Positions 32,959 through 42,840 of a DNA stretch of 64,000 nucleotides are shown here, one piece after another; the stretch's first letter is position 1; each line of letters starts with the position of its first letter. Origin of the DNA: G963662655 sp963665015 (GTDB taxonomy: Bacteria > Cloacimonadota > Cloacimonadia > Cloacimonadales > JAIOQZ01); the NCBI GenBank assembly GCA_963665015.2, contig CAXXSY010000003.1:868001-932000 (forward strand), read 5' to 3'. The notes under the pieces were generated by a model. That model was not told the DNA's origin, did not search any database, and saw nothing but the letters and a program-made list of their open reading frames with translations. The position numbers were made by a program, and so were the translations under genes.

Positions 32959-35900
32959 TTATTGTGTAGCAGTTACCCAGAAAAACAGCTTTGTGTCCGC
33001 GGGAGTCACCGTGATCGATGTCTCCGTTGTCGATTGATACAGCGTGAATTCGCCGTACGGTGTCGGGGCACTATAGACGTTGTAGCCTGTCGCGCCCGTG
33101 ACCTCGTTCCAGCTTACGGTTACCTCACCGCTTGTTTCGGCGATGGCGATAGCGGTCGGGGCTTCCAGCGAGCCGCCGGCACGTTCGTCCGCGCCGATGC
33201 AGGGCGGGTCGTTACGCGGATCGCCGTCGATATCGGTCGAAATCTCCGCGATTGCGACGCCGGCTCCGATGGCGGGAGACGAATCGAGCAGGTGCGGGAG
33301 GTCGGCAATGTCATAGAGCGGATCGACGTTGAGGCTTCCGGTCTCGCCGGTGGCGGATGTCCAGTCGGCAAGCGTGTTGTACCAGTTGTAGGCAGCGTCG
33401 TTGTCGAAGTGCAGCGCGATGACGTTGTTGTCCGCGTTGGCGGTGTAGTAGATGTTGTTCGAGATATCGCTGAACGGGTTGGTGAACGTGCCCGTGCTGC
33501 GGATATAGACGGCGGTCGCGTATGTTTCGAGGTCGTTGCCTGTGCGTTCGCCCAGCCGGTTGTCGAAGATGTTGTTCTTCATGGTGATACCGGTGGGGCA
33601 GATGCCGCCGCTGTTGTCGATCATGATGCCGGTGCTGTAGGTGAAGTCGCTGTCGTAGCTACCCATTCCGTAGGTGTCGTCGAACGGCAGATAGACCGTG
33701 TTGTAGCAGATCGATACGCCGCCGACAGAGGAACCATGGATGCGGATTCCGGACGGGGCGTAGGCCGGATGGTCGCAATCGCCGCCGAAATGCCAGATCA
33801 TGTTGTTGTGGATATTGATATTCGGATTCGAGCCGCTGAGGTTGCTGATCAGGATACCGCCCGAAGCCATGCCGAACGATCCTTCGTACAGGATATCGTG
33901 AATCTTGTTGGAGGTGATCTCGATATTGGTGGAGTAATCTAGGTTGATTCCGCGTGGAGCCCATGAATCGGAGAGAGAACCGCCGATGTCGCAGCCGGTG
34001 ATGGTCATGTTGTTCATGAAGCGCGCGTAGATGGCGTCGGTCAAGAAGTACTGCGTCGGGTCGTAGCTGCCGATCTGGCTGTTCCGGATGGTCACGTTTT
34101 CGCAGATATCGTCGGACTCGCCGTCGATGTAGATGCCGTACCCGCAGGAGTGGATGGTGACGTTTTCGATCAGGATATCGGTAAGGCCGCCGTTGTTGTT
34201 GTAGATACCGTACGCGCCGGAGTTCGGCTCGTCGTCGAAATTGCGGATATAGAGGTTCTTGATTGTGATGCCGGTCGTACCCGGGTCGATTTCGATACCG
34301 CGTCCGCGATAGTAGGAGCTTCCGATGGTGAGTTCCTTGTTCTCGCCGCCGTCGAAGACGATGTTGTCCTGTTCGTCGATGGTGATGAGCGTTCCGGAGA
34401 AATCACCGGTAATGGTCACGGGCGTACCGGGAACCGGTTTGAAGGTGATCGTCCATCCACCGGCGCCGTACTGGTCGAGCGTATCGAGCTCGGCGTTGTC
34501 CGGTTCTTCGATGTCGCCGGTGATCCATACGGTCGCGTCGCTGCCGATACCCCGATCCTCGGCGTAGTCGAAGAAGTCGTACAGCGAGGTGATGGCCTCG
34601 GACGGGCCGACGTAGTAGTCGCCCGAAAGCGGCAGGATGATGTTGTAGGTGGCGCTGAAATAGGGCGCCGCAGTCGGTGCAGTGACGGTGCCTTCAAAGC
34701 CTTCGGGACGCGATGCTACGTTGGGCGTGGACGGTTTGTCATCCTGCGCCACGACGAAGTACTGCACCACGTCGCCGTCGGTGAGTCCGCCGTTGATCAG
34801 ATCGACATCCAGTTCGAAACTCCAATCGCTGCCTGTATAAGAGCCCTCCGCGAATTTCCATCCGTCGAATGTGGCAACGTTGTCGTTCGGGTAGGTGCCG
34901 AACGCGTCGGTGTTCGTGCTTTTTTTGTAGTACATGCGCGGTGTGACTGTCATGCCGACCGCTTCTGTGATGGTCACACCGGTGAGTGTGCGGTCGTCTG
35001 TGTTAAAGGGTGATGAGAGATAGCTGTAGCTGATCGCGGGTGCCGTGGTGTCATCGACAAGGCGACTGCCTTCGGGGTCCGGCGTGGTGAGTGGCGTGGA
35101 GTCGCCCGGGATGTCGATCGATGTCGCGATCGCGTCCGCGGTCAGGTTCAGATAGGAATAATCGGCAGGAATATCGTACACGAGCCAGAAGTTGTTGCTG
35201 CCGTCGATGAGTTCCTGCGAAAAGGTGAACGCGAGGCTCTCGCCCGTCGTTGTGAAGGGGATAGTGCTTCCCATCTGGTTCGAAGACGAGAACGAAGTTG
35301 AAGAGCCTGTGTAGTACAGGCTGGCGGTACCGTTGGCGAGGGTTCCGCTGGTGGTGAAGGTCAGCCCGTTGACGCTGAATGGGTTGCCCGAGTTGGTCGT
35401 GTTGACATCGACGCGCAAGATTTGCTGGTTCGCACTTCCGAGTTCTGTGACGTCCGTGGTCGCCTGCGTCACGACCGCCGAGTTGATGGACTGGTTCAGC
35501 GGCACGTATGCCAGTCGATAGATCATCCCGTCGAAGAAGTATCCGGCTTCGTCCTGTCCGACATCGTTGTTGTCGGTGGTGGTGCTTGCAGTTGCCGGGT
35601 CTCCGGGTGTGATGCTGACAAACTGGGTTTCGCCGTTCTGGCGCATGTTCATGCCGATCGACGCGCTGGCGGTTCCGCCGGGAGCAGTACCGAACGGGCC
35701 GTAATGGAATTCGATGTTGTTGGATGTCTCGTAGAGCCAGATTTGATAATTCACGAAGTTGACCGGGTCCTGGCTCTTGTACCAGTACATGTTGTGGAAC
35801 TGAACTTTGAGGATGCGATTGGGCGCGGTTCCCTCGAGTGCGTAAGATACTTCCCCAGTGTCGTATCCGACTCTCTGGTAGTCCCAGAGCGCCGCGACGA

Positions 35901-36195
35901 TCGGGTTGTAGTAGCTACTGGAAAGATCGTTGCTGCGGGAGCTGACGGTGCCGTCGCCTATGTTCAGGAAACCGTTGGAGCACGCTCCGAACTGCGTGAA
36001 GACCTCGCCGTTATAGATGAAGTCGAAACCGATGGCGACACCGGCGTTCGTTTCGTTGGTTTCACCTTCATCGATTAGATGGGTTCCGTCGATCTCGGTA
36101 TAAGTCCCTGAATCGACGCTGAAAACGTAATCTGCGGACGATGCCCATGCGCTGAGCGTGATGAGCAAAAGAAGCATAACAAGTATATTCCGCAT
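32959..36195 (-). CDS. Large secreted protein with right-handed beta-helix and Fn3 domain
   Basis: 1078 residues from ATG 36195 (MRNILVMLLLLITLSAWASS, signal peptide; AAGGAGG 9 nt upstream). Residues ~20-230 form a beta-sandwich opening domain (YVFSVDSGTYTEI, VAIGFDFIYNG, FGACSNGFLNIGDG). Ig-like modules follow to ~560. Residues ~620-980 have parallel beta-helix repeats rich in N/I/D (NNNGGLTDILIENVTIHSCGY, NMTITGCDIGG). The last ~75 residues are an Fn3 domain (TSGEVTVSWNEVTGATGYNVY) and no sorting-signal domain follows. Probably cell-surface or extracellular, binding or cleaving polysaccharide; no lyase catalytic set is recognised. Confidence 0.7.
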   Translation of the reverse strand: MRNILVMLLLLITLSAWASSADYVFSVDSGTYTEIDGTHLIDEGETNETNAGVAIGFDFIYNGEVFTQFGACSNGFLNIGDGTVSSRSNDLSSSYYNPIVAALWDYQRVGYDTGEVSYALEGTAPNRILKVQFHNMYWYKSQDPVNFVNYQIWLYETSNNIEFHYGPFGTAPGGTASASIGMNMRQNGETQFVSITPGDPATASTTTDNNDVGQDEAGYFFDGMIYRLAYVPLNQSINSAVVTQATTDVTELGSANQQILRVDVNTTNSGNPFSVNGLTFTTSGTLANGTASLYYTGSSTSFSSSNQMGSTIPFTTTGESLAFTFSQELIDGSNNFWLVYDIPADYSYLNLTADAIATSIDIPGDSTPLTTPDPEGSRLVDDTTAPAISYSYLSSPFNTDDRTLTGVTITEAVGMTVTPRMYYKKSTNTDAFGTYPNDNVATFDGWKFAEGSYTGSDWSFELDVDLINGGLTDGDVVQYFVVAQDDKPSTPNVASRPEGFEGTVTAPTAAPYFSATYNIILPLSGDYYVGPSEAITSLYDFFDYAEDRGIGSDATVWITGDIEEPDNAELDTLDQYGAGGWTITFKPVPGTPVTITGDFSGTLITIDEQDNIVFDGGENKELTIGSSYYRGRGIEIDPGTTGITIKNLYIRNFDDEPNSGAYGIYNNNGGLTDILIENVTIHSCGYGIYIDGESDDICENVTIRNSQIGSYDPTQYFLTDAIYARFMNNMTITGCDIGGSLSDSWAPRGINLDYSTNIEITSNKIHDILYEGSFGMASGGILISNLSGSNPNINIHNNMIWHFGGDCDHPAYAPSGIRIHGSSVGGVSICYNTVYLPFDDTYGMGSYDSDFTYSTGIMIDNSGGICPTGITMKNNIFDNRLGERTGNDLETYATAVYIRSTGTFTNPFSDISNNIYYTANADNNVIALHFDNDAAYNWYNTLADWTSATGETGSLNVDPLYDIADLPHLLDSSPAIGAGVAIAEISTDIDGDPRNDPPCIGADERAGGSLEAPTAIAIAETSGEVTVSWNEVTGATGYNVYSAPTPYGEFTLYQSTTETSITVTPADTKLFFWVTATQ

Positions 36196-36231
36196 TTCCA
36201 TTACCTCCTTAAGGATTGATTTCATGAGTCG

Positions 36232-36260
36232 ATTACGGGTCATCGCGAAAATATTGTCAA
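36232..36260 (-). promoter_or_regulatory. Sigma-70-like promoter of the beta-helix gene
   Basis: Minus strand TTGACA (36260-36255), 17-bp spacer, CGTAAT (36237-36232). Perfect -35 and four of six -10 matches. The transcript would start ~30 nt ahead of the ATG at 36195. Confidence 0.5.
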
Positions 36261-36513
36261 TATATTTTTGACCAGACTGACATTTTCGTTTGAAAATGAT
36301 CACGGCTCATGTGTGCCTTATGATTTTTTCAGGTGAGGTGGCGTCAGGATGAATATTTTGTTATAGCTCTATGTTGTATAAATATTGGGATGGATGTGGT
36401 TCGGCTTGTAATCGGCTTTCCCCGGCATTTCGATTCAAGTGTAGGACATATTTAGTCAAAAAGTTCTTGACTGTCTGTGAAGGGTTCGTGAAAATGAGCC
36501 ATGCACAATTCGT

Positions 36514-36542
36514 TTGACTTGTGCATCGGCTATTGGTATTTT
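36514..36542 (+). promoter_or_regulatory. Sigma-70-like promoter of the wHTH-M29 gene
   Basis: TTGACT (36514-36519), 17-bp spacer, TATTTT (36537-36542). Start expected ~27 nt before ATG 36576. A second TTGACT near 36470 lacks a convincing -10. Confidence 0.45.
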
Positions 36543-36575
36543 CGCTCTGCCAACATGGCCGCGAAGGAGAAAGAC

Positions 36576-37940
36576 ATGATCGAAAACGTTTTCATTATCA
36601 ACAAGCATACGCAGATCAAGGAACTGGGATCGGACATCAAGTTCAGAATCCTGAACGAACTGATCATGAATTCCGCAACCTGTCAGCAGTTGGCGGATAT
36701 CCTCGGCGTCAGCAAGCAAAAGGTGCACTACAATCTGAAGGGTCTTCTGAATGAAGGCTTGATCCGGATTGAAGATGAAGCGCCCTATAATAATAAAGAA
36801 AAATACTATCGCGCCTGCGCGCTGAACTACGTCATCGATTTCACATTGGGCAAGAACACCGCGTCCAGTCCGATGAACAGTCGCGAACTGCTCAACGCGA
36901 TCCTCAAGGAGAACTACGGGATCAACCTCGATTTCCTGGCGGTCAAGCTCCTGAACGACTGTCTCAAGCTGCGTCCGCGCGACAGCCTGCTCGTTACCAC
37001 CGGCAAGTACAACATGCCGCTGGTGGAGAAGTTGCTTGTCGAGGCAGGCCGTCGTCAGATCGACACCACCATGATTTATCATCACGCGGATCTCATCCGG
37101 GCGAAGTACAGCGAGTATTCACTCTCGGCCCTGACGCACGACTACGAGCGATTCAACTCGTTGCTTCAGAATCACGACGTCTTCCTGAACCTGAACGGCG
37201 AGGCACGCTACATCCCGATGGCGGGTGATGAGCGAATGGCGATCCGGGCGCGTGGATTCGAGAAGAGCCGCGAGATCATAGCGAAAAACAAAATACGTGT
37301 GGCGATTATGCCCGGCTTGATGAAAGAGACACTTCAGGAAAGCGATATCCTTTCCGAAATCCGGTTCTGGAAGGCGCTGGACATAGACTACGCCAAGCTC
37401 TATCAGGCGACGGACGCCGTGGGCAACAAGCTGCTCGACAGCCGGTTCATGGAGATACGCGAGCAGGACGAGGCGCTGCGGTTCGAGATCGGAAAGGTCG
37501 TGTGCGAATACGGCTCGTTCGGCGACAGCCCCCGTCAGAGCCCGATCATCAACCTCCCCGGCGGAAAGGTGCTGATTCTGCCCAAGCCGGGCACGCTGAA
37601 TGGCACATTCTCTTCGAAAGTGGGGCAGGCGTTCGGCGAAAGGATACTCAATCCGCGCCTGACGTTTAAAGACAACCGCGTTGTCGATTTCTCCGCGGAC
37701 AATCCCGAGCTGATCAGAAGGGCGATCGAAGCGGGAGGCGAAGACGGCGGCAAGGTGGCGCTGGTCTGCATCAATACGAACTATAACATGAGCGGCGGCG
37801 CGATCGACACGTCGCTGCAAAATAAGGCGAAAGACATTCTGTCGATCTATTTTGGCGAAAACGTTTCTTTTGGCGGCACGGTGGAGGGTGATCTCGAGTG
37901 GTCCGTCAATTTCGATTCTCCGGAAATCAATCTGGAGTAG
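36576..37940 (+). CDS. Winged-helix regulator fused to a catalytically degenerate M29-peptidase-like domain
   Basis: 454 residues from ATG 36576 (GAAGGAG upstream). Residues ~10-75 are an ArsR-like winged helix (RILNELIMNSATCQQLADILGVSKQKVHYNLKGL). The rest follows the leucyl-aminopeptidase/M29 layout: INLPGGKVLILP, NPRLTFKDNRVVDFSAD, ALVCINTNYN, FGENVSFGGTV. The family's metal ligands are replaced: Glu of LPxGEV by Lys (~331), Glu of AELGIG by Leu, His of VHIALG by Ser, and His and Asp near the C-terminus by Glu441 and Ser443. A DNA-binding sensor using a dead peptidase fold is the best reading. It may control the large exported proteins beside it. Confidence 0.7.
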   Translation: MIENVFIINKHTQIKELGSDIKFRILNELIMNSATCQQLADILGVSKQKVHYNLKGLLNEGLIRIEDEAPYNNKEKYYRACALNYVIDFTLGKNTASSPMNSRELLNAILKENYGINLDFLAVKLLNDCLKLRPRDSLLVTTGKYNMPLVEKLLVEAGRRQIDTTMIYHHADLIRAKYSEYSLSALTHDYERFNSLLQNHDVFLNLNGEARYIPMAGDERMAIRARGFEKSREIIAKNKIRVAIMPGLMKETLQESDILSEIRFWKALDIDYAKLYQATDAVGNKLLDSRFMEIREQDEALRFEIGKVVCEYGSFGDSPRQSPIINLPGGKVLILPKPGTLNGTFSSKVGQAFGERILNPRLTFKDNRVVDFSADNPELIRRAIEAGGEDGGKVALVCINTNYNMSGGAIDTSLQNKAKDILSIYFGENVSFGGTVEGDLEWSVNFDSPEINLE

Positions 37941-37958
37941 AAAAATTTGGAGGCATAA

Positions 37959-40900
37959 ATGAAAAAGATGATGTTGGCGATCGTAATGATCGCGCTGTTG
38001 AGCATGGTTTACGGGGAGTGGGAGATTCAGGAAGACTTCGAATCCGGCGCGGTTCCAACCGGCTGGACCGTCATCGACGATGACGGCGATGGCAATCAGT
38101 TCAATGTCCTGAATGATGAAGAACACGCACATAGCGGCACACACGCGTTGTTCTGCCAGAACATGTTTCCCAACGAAAACGAGGACTGGATCATCCTGCC
38201 GCAGTTCACGGTCGAAGAGGGCGATTCCCTGCACTTCTACACCCGTTCGTGGGTCAGTTCCGAAAACTTGCAGGTGCTTCTGTCAACCGAAGACCCGGAA
38301 ATCAACGACTTCGACTACACGCTGCTCGATACCGACGAGGTGAGCAGCACCTACCAACGCTACAATATCTCGCTGGAAGACTACGTTGATCAATCGGTCT
38401 ATCTGGCGTTCTACTGGGAGTGCGACACCTACGGAATCCTGATCGACGATATCCTGGTCGGTTCCATCGACAGCGTTCTGCCGGAAATCGAGCTGCCCGA
38501 GAGCTTCACCTTCGTTCAGGGCGAAGGGCTCGTCGTCGATTTGAGTACGTACATTACCAACGCCCAGCCCGACAACGCCGAACTGACCGTCTCCGGCAAC
38601 ACCGAGATCGACGCGCAGATCGACGACTTCGAGGTGACTTTCACATCGGCGGACTGGTACGGCACCGAGACGCTCACCTTCTCGATCACCAACGAGAACG
38701 GCTCCGACAGCGACGACGTTGATGTGATCGTCGAACAGGCGCCTGAGATCGACCTGGTTGCGCAGCGCATCATGAACCCGCAGGTGATGACCTACCTCGA
38801 TCGTGAGATGACCCCCGCGCTTGCCATCCGTAACGACGGCACAGGCGCCATGACGGCATCCTTCGACGTAAGCTGCCTGATCATCGATTCTCTGGAGGAG
38901 GTGTTCTTCGAAGAGACGGAGACCTGCGATGAGACCATCGATGCCGGCGCAATCCTCGTCTTCGATTTTCCCGTCTCCTGTACGCCGGATGTCGAGGGTG
39001 AATACACCATCACCTTCACCATCGATCTGGAAGATGGCGACACCGATAACAACGAGATTACAGCCGACTTCATCGTCTCGGAGCACTTCGGCGAAAGCGA
39101 TCCCGATTCGTTCGGCTACCAGTGGATCGACAGCGAGACGGACGATGGTCCGACCTACAACTGGATCGATATATCGGAGACGGGCGCGTCCGCGATCATG
39201 CAGGGCGTCGATTCCTTCTCCGGCGACGACAACTTTTCCGAACCGATCGAATTCGGATTCGATTTTCCCTTCTACGGCACTACATACCCCTCCTACTATG
39301 TTGACACGAATGGAGAACTTCTGCTAAGTGAAAACACCTGGTACGAGCCTTATCCCAACAGTGGATGGGGGAATGACGGAAACGTCTTCAACTGGACCTA
39401 TCCGATTCCGGGATACTCGCAGATGCCAGGTTTGATCGCCGTATTTTGGGATGATCTGGAGGCTGACGAAGGTATTGGTGATATCTATTACCAGACCTTC
39501 GGCTCAGCCCCGGACCGTTACTGCGTGATCCAGTGGCACGATTTCCGTTTCCATTCCGGCTCCGAACTCGAGGACTACCTGGACTTCGAGGTGATCCTCT
39601 ACGAGAACGGTGATATCCTCATGCAATACAAGAACGTCGCCACCTATCAGACGGGAACCCAGGCGCCGCATGACTTCGGACAGAGCTCCACCATTGCAAT
39701 CCAGAACGAAGCTACCGATGTCGGACTCTGCTACCTCCGGGAGCTGGTCTCCGGAAGCATATGGCAGGGATTCGAGCCGGAAGGCAATCTGCCGCACAAC
39801 GAGCTGGCGATCTTGTTCTACCCGGGCGTCGATACGCAGCCGCCGTTCATCTCGTGCGAAGAGAAAGGCAACACGTTCGATACATCCATGGAGTTCGAAG
39901 CGACCATCGTCGATATGAGCGCGATTGATTCCGCAACCCTATACTATCGCTTCGACACGGAGTGGATAGCGGTATCGTACGACAGCGTGGATGGAACGCT
40001 CTATCACTTCGCCACGCAGCAGATTCCGCAGGGATTGACCGTCGAATACTACTTCGAGGCAACCGACGAAAACGGCTACACTTCGACCCTTCCGCAGGGC
40101 GCGCCGGAAACAGCATTTTCGATAAAAACGCTGCCCACGGAGGATGTAAAAATTCTGCTGGCGTATTCCGGTTCGCAGGACTGGCGGAGAACCGAGTACC
40201 CCGTCTATATCGACGCGCTTGACGACCTGAATGTCGAATACGATGTTTACGACTGGCAGGAGCACGAATCCTATCGCTTCCCGGATCAATACACCAGTAT
40301 CATCGTCTATGCCAGCTCCGGTTCGCCGGGCGAGGACAGCGACACCCTCTCCACCGCGCTGGTCGAGTATCTCGATTCCGGCACCACGATCGAGCCGAAG
40401 AACGTCTTCTTCTCCTCCGACGGATTCGCGTACTCGCAGAGCGGAGCGCCTAATTCCGACCCGCGCAAGCTGCTTCTGACCGCATATTTCCGCACGTCCT
40501 ACATCGCCACGGGTATTGGCGGCGGAACTAACGGACTGGCTGGTCCGGACTACGTCGGGTATGTGGACGGCTCCATCGTTTGTCTGAACGAATCACCCAT
40601 CGGAACGCCGGGTAACGAGGTCGCGGTTTATGCCAACAGCCCCGACTGCCTCTTCGAGAAAGACGCATGCCCGAGCTGGTACGAGGACCAGGTGCAGAAT
40701 CCGCAAATCGGTTCCAACAACGCATACATGTTCGAAGACGGCCCGATCAACGGCCAGGCATATCTTTATCACGGTGTCTGTGCGACTTGGATAGACAACC
40801 TCATTTACAAGGCATTCTATCTCTCCTTCGACCTCTCGCAAATCAATTCGGAAGAGACGCGAACAGATATGCTCGCAGACGCGCTCGACTGGTTTGGCGA

Positions 40901-41216
40901 GGACATGGGAGAGACGGAAGAAGCGTTCATTCCACCCACGAGCCTTACTCTGATGCAGAATGCCCCCAATCCTTTCAACCCGGACACCGTGATCCAATTT
41001 TCCCTGCCGCAAGACAGCAGCGTCGAGCTGAGCGTCTATAACGTCAGGGGTCGTAAGGTGAAAACCCTCTGCAGCGAGCCGATGAAGGCCGGCGATCACC
41101 GGATCACCTGGAACGGCACCGACAACAACGGCAAGCCGTGCGCGTCCGGTGTCTATCTGTACAGGATTCAAACCCAGGGCAGAAGCCTGACGAAGAAAAT
41201 GATCCTTCTAAAATAA
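37959..41216 (+). CDS. Large secreted multidomain protein with FlgD-like C-terminal sorting domain
   Basis: 1085 residues; signal peptide MKKMMLAIVMIALLSMVYG. Residues ~20-170 resemble a cleaved-adhesin/MAM jelly-roll (FESGAVPTGWTVIDDD, DWIILPQFTVEEGD). Next are beta-sandwich and CARDB-like repeats (ALAIRNDGTGAMTASFDV), and a repeat of the same fold type near 480-580. The last ~85 residues have APNPFNPDTVIQFSLP, LSVYNVRGRKVKTL, GDHRITWNGTDNNG and ASGVYLYRIQT, the FlgD-type/type IX-like C-terminal signal. Probably surface-exported. TTGGAGG precedes the ATG, 18 nt after the regulator gene. Confidence 0.75.
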   Translation: MKKMMLAIVMIALLSMVYGEWEIQEDFESGAVPTGWTVIDDDGDGNQFNVLNDEEHAHSGTHALFCQNMFPNENEDWIILPQFTVEEGDSLHFYTRSWVSSENLQVLLSTEDPEINDFDYTLLDTDEVSSTYQRYNISLEDYVDQSVYLAFYWECDTYGILIDDILVGSIDSVLPEIELPESFTFVQGEGLVVDLSTYITNAQPDNAELTVSGNTEIDAQIDDFEVTFTSADWYGTETLTFSITNENGSDSDDVDVIVEQAPEIDLVAQRIMNPQVMTYLDREMTPALAIRNDGTGAMTASFDVSCLIIDSLEEVFFEETETCDETIDAGAILVFDFPVSCTPDVEGEYTITFTIDLEDGDTDNNEITADFIVSEHFGESDPDSFGYQWIDSETDDGPTYNWIDISETGASAIMQGVDSFSGDDNFSEPIEFGFDFPFYGTTYPSYYVDTNGELLLSENTWYEPYPNSGWGNDGNVFNWTYPIPGYSQMPGLIAVFWDDLEADEGIGDIYYQTFGSAPDRYCVIQWHDFRFHSGSELEDYLDFEVILYENGDILMQYKNVATYQTGTQAPHDFGQSSTIAIQNEATDVGLCYLRELVSGSIWQGFEPEGNLPHNELAILFYPGVDTQPPFISCEEKGNTFDTSMEFEATIVDMSAIDSATLYYRFDTEWIAVSYDSVDGTLYHFATQQIPQGLTVEYYFEATDENGYTSTLPQGAPETAFSIKTLPTEDVKILLAYSGSQDWRRTEYPVYIDALDDLNVEYDVYDWQEHESYRFPDQYTSIIVYASSGSPGEDSDTLSTALVEYLDSGTTIEPKNVFFSSDGFAYSQSGAPNSDPRKLLLTAYFRTSYIATGIGGGTNGLAGPDYVGYVDGSIVCLNESPIGTPGNEVAVYANSPDCLFEKDACPSWYEDQVQNPQIGSNNAYMFEDGPINGQAYLYHGVCATWIDNLIYKAFYLSFDLSQINSEETRTDMLADALDWFGEDMGETEEAFIPPTSLTLMQNAPNPFNPDTVIQFSLPQDSSVELSVYNVRGRKVKTLCSEPMKAGDHRITWNGTDNNGKPCASGVYLYRIQTQGRSLTKKMILLK

Positions 41217-41221
41217 TTTCG

Positions 41222-41320
41222 GCTTCAGCGAAGCTGAAACGAAATCATGAACGTTGTAATCCCGATTCATCGGGATTATGTTAGTGGATCGTCGGCTTCA
41301 GCGAAGCTGAAACGAAGCAA
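41222..41320. repeat. Pair of TCAGCGAAGCTGA hairpin repeats with a third stem between
   Basis: TCGGCTTCAGCGAAGCTGAA occurs twice (about 41218-41238 and 41290-41310), each forming TTCAGC-GAA-GCTGAA. Between them lies AATCCCGAT-TC-ATCGGGATT. The block separates the secreted protein gene from the terminator at 41341. Confidence 0.6.
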
Positions 41321-41340
41321 AAAATTGACAGATACTAATC

Positions 41341-41369
41341 AAAAGAGTAGGTTTGACCTACTCTTTTTT
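41341..41369 (+). terminator. Strong intrinsic terminator before the outer-membrane protein gene
   Basis: AAAAGAGTAGGT pairs with ACCTACTCTTTT (12 bp, loop TTG), followed by TTC. It lies only 17 nt before the next ATG (41386), and a TTGACA-like box just upstream may put the next promoter in the same stretch. Confidence 0.7.
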
Positions 41370-41385
41370 CATATCGGGAGGTTTC

Positions 41386-42840
41386 ATGCGGAAAATGTTT
41401 GTCGTACTGCTGGTTGCGATGTGTATGGGTCTGGCGGCGGGGGACAGCCTGCCGACGCTGATCAAGCGATTTGAGCGCGGAGACTGGGGATATCAGGAAT
41501 TGAATGTAGCCCTCAATAGTCGGTATCATCGAAGCAATTCCAATTCCAATTACCCTTATCTCGACACCGAAAATCCCAACGACGATGGATTCGAGGCGGA
41601 ACGGAATATCAATCGATCTTCACGATATGAGTATCAGTTCGGCACGCAGTACTACAGACAGCAAGAGAGCGAGAACATCTGTTACAGGTATTCGCTTGGT
41701 CCGTCCTTCGAGTGGTCGCGCAGAACGTCCGAGAGCTGGCAATATGTCAACGATGAAGGCAATACGAAGAAGACATCGGATACGAAAGACCGTACCTATT
41801 ATATTGGTGCCAGGCAAGATTTTGACAGTGAAATCTATTTCGACGACATACATTTTTTCGCTGTGGGTGCGGATGCCTACGGTTCGATCAACAACCAGCG
41901 ATACGAGTTTGAGGATGGCGATACTCAAGAGTCGGAGAGAAAAAGGCTGGAGGTCGATCTCGAGCTTGGTGCCGGGCGCGGACGTTTGCGCGATGTGACC
42001 AACGTCGTCCGCGCGAAGTGGATGGCCGATCGACTGGCGGATCGGCACGATATCGAGCTCAGCGACGAGCAGATTCTCTTGCTGGCGCAATATCTCGACA
42101 AACAAACCGCCTATACGAATGTGTTCGACTGGTACGGCAACGCGTCCGAGGCGACCTTCTGGCGCGATGTGATGAACGATCTCGGGCTGCAACTCACCTA
42201 CGATCAGTTTCTCGACATGACCCGTGAAGCGCGCTCCGGTACGATGCTGCATCGGAAGCAGGGTTACAATTACAAGCTCGGCGTTCTGGGTGAATATGAA
42301 CTCTATGGCAATGAAACCTCTCGAACGTCCAATTCGGTATCGCCCTTCTACGCGAGGACAAGCGATGAGACCGAAGCGACCGCGTACGGGCTCTATGCCG
42401 ATGCCGGGTACTGGTTCAACTTCTCGGTGCGCGATCAGCTCGGTGTGACGTTGCCCGTGCGCTATTCGTTGGGCAAGTCGGATGAAACGATAGAGAGAAC
42501 CGAAGTCGAGACGGAGAAAGAGACGACGGATTTCACGCTGTTCTCGGTCGTGCCGGAGGCGAGTTACCTGTATCAGCTAACCGACCGTATCGGGTGTGAG
42601 GTCTCTGCGAGTGCGGGCTATTATCTTTTCGGTAAGGATATCGACTACAGCTATATGTTGTACGATGTCGATGCAAGGGTGACAAGCTATCTCAGCGCAT
42701 CCATCTGGCTCGTGCTCGATGCCTCCTACATCCGCGGGGACTACTTTGACGACGACGCGATCGAAAACGGTGGAAACCAGTTCGAAACCTGGGATTTCAC
42801 GCTGAAGCTTCAGTGGCGTCCCATTGCATCCATGCTGTGA
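41386..42840 (+). CDS. Outer-membrane beta-barrel protein (uncharacterised)
   Basis: 484 residues from ATG 41386 with GGGAGG at 5 nt. Signal peptide MRKMFVVLLVAMCMGLAAG. The body alternates aromatic/hydrophobic strands with polar turns (YELNVALNSRYHRS-type start, RYEYQFGTQYY, ARQDFDSEIYF) and ends in a strand with WDFTLKLQWRPI, as in outer-membrane barrels. A helical insertion lies at ~200-290 (DIELSDEQILLLAQYLDKQ). Function unknown; porin-like or assembly role possible. Its own terminator-separated unit. Confidence 0.65.
   Translation: MRKMFVVLLVAMCMGLAAGDSLPTLIKRFERGDWGYQELNVALNSRYHRSNSNSNYPYLDTENPNDDGFEAERNINRSSRYEYQFGTQYYRQQESENICYRYSLGPSFEWSRRTSESWQYVNDEGNTKKTSDTKDRTYYIGARQDFDSEIYFDDIHFFAVGADAYGSINNQRYEFEDGDTQESERKRLEVDLELGAGRGRLRDVTNVVRAKWMADRLADRHDIELSDEQILLLAQYLDKQTAYTNVFDWYGNASEATFWRDVMNDLGLQLTYDQFLDMTREARSGTMLHRKQGYNYKLGVLGEYELYGNETSRTSNSVSPFYARTSDETEATAYGLYADAGYWFNFSVRDQLGVTLPVRYSLGKSDETIERTEVETEKETTDFTLFSVVPEASYLYQLTDRIGCEVSASAGYYLFGKDIDYSYMLYDVDARVTSYLSASIWLVLDASYIRGDYFDDDAIENGGNQFETWDFTLKLQWRPIASML

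Larger units (their letters stand above)
36196..36575. other. Divergent control region between two secreted/regulatory genes
   Basis: 380 bases between the beta-helix gene (minus) and the wHTH-M29 gene (plus). It contains the two promoters listed separately and AT-rich spacer DNA (36280-36480) with no open frame of note. Confidence 0.5.

Noticed and set aside
32959..36195. Type IX-like C-terminal sorting domain on the beta-helix protein
   Set aside because: The protein ends in an Fn3 domain without the NPFNP or final KMILLK-type strand seen in the neighbouring 1085-residue protein.
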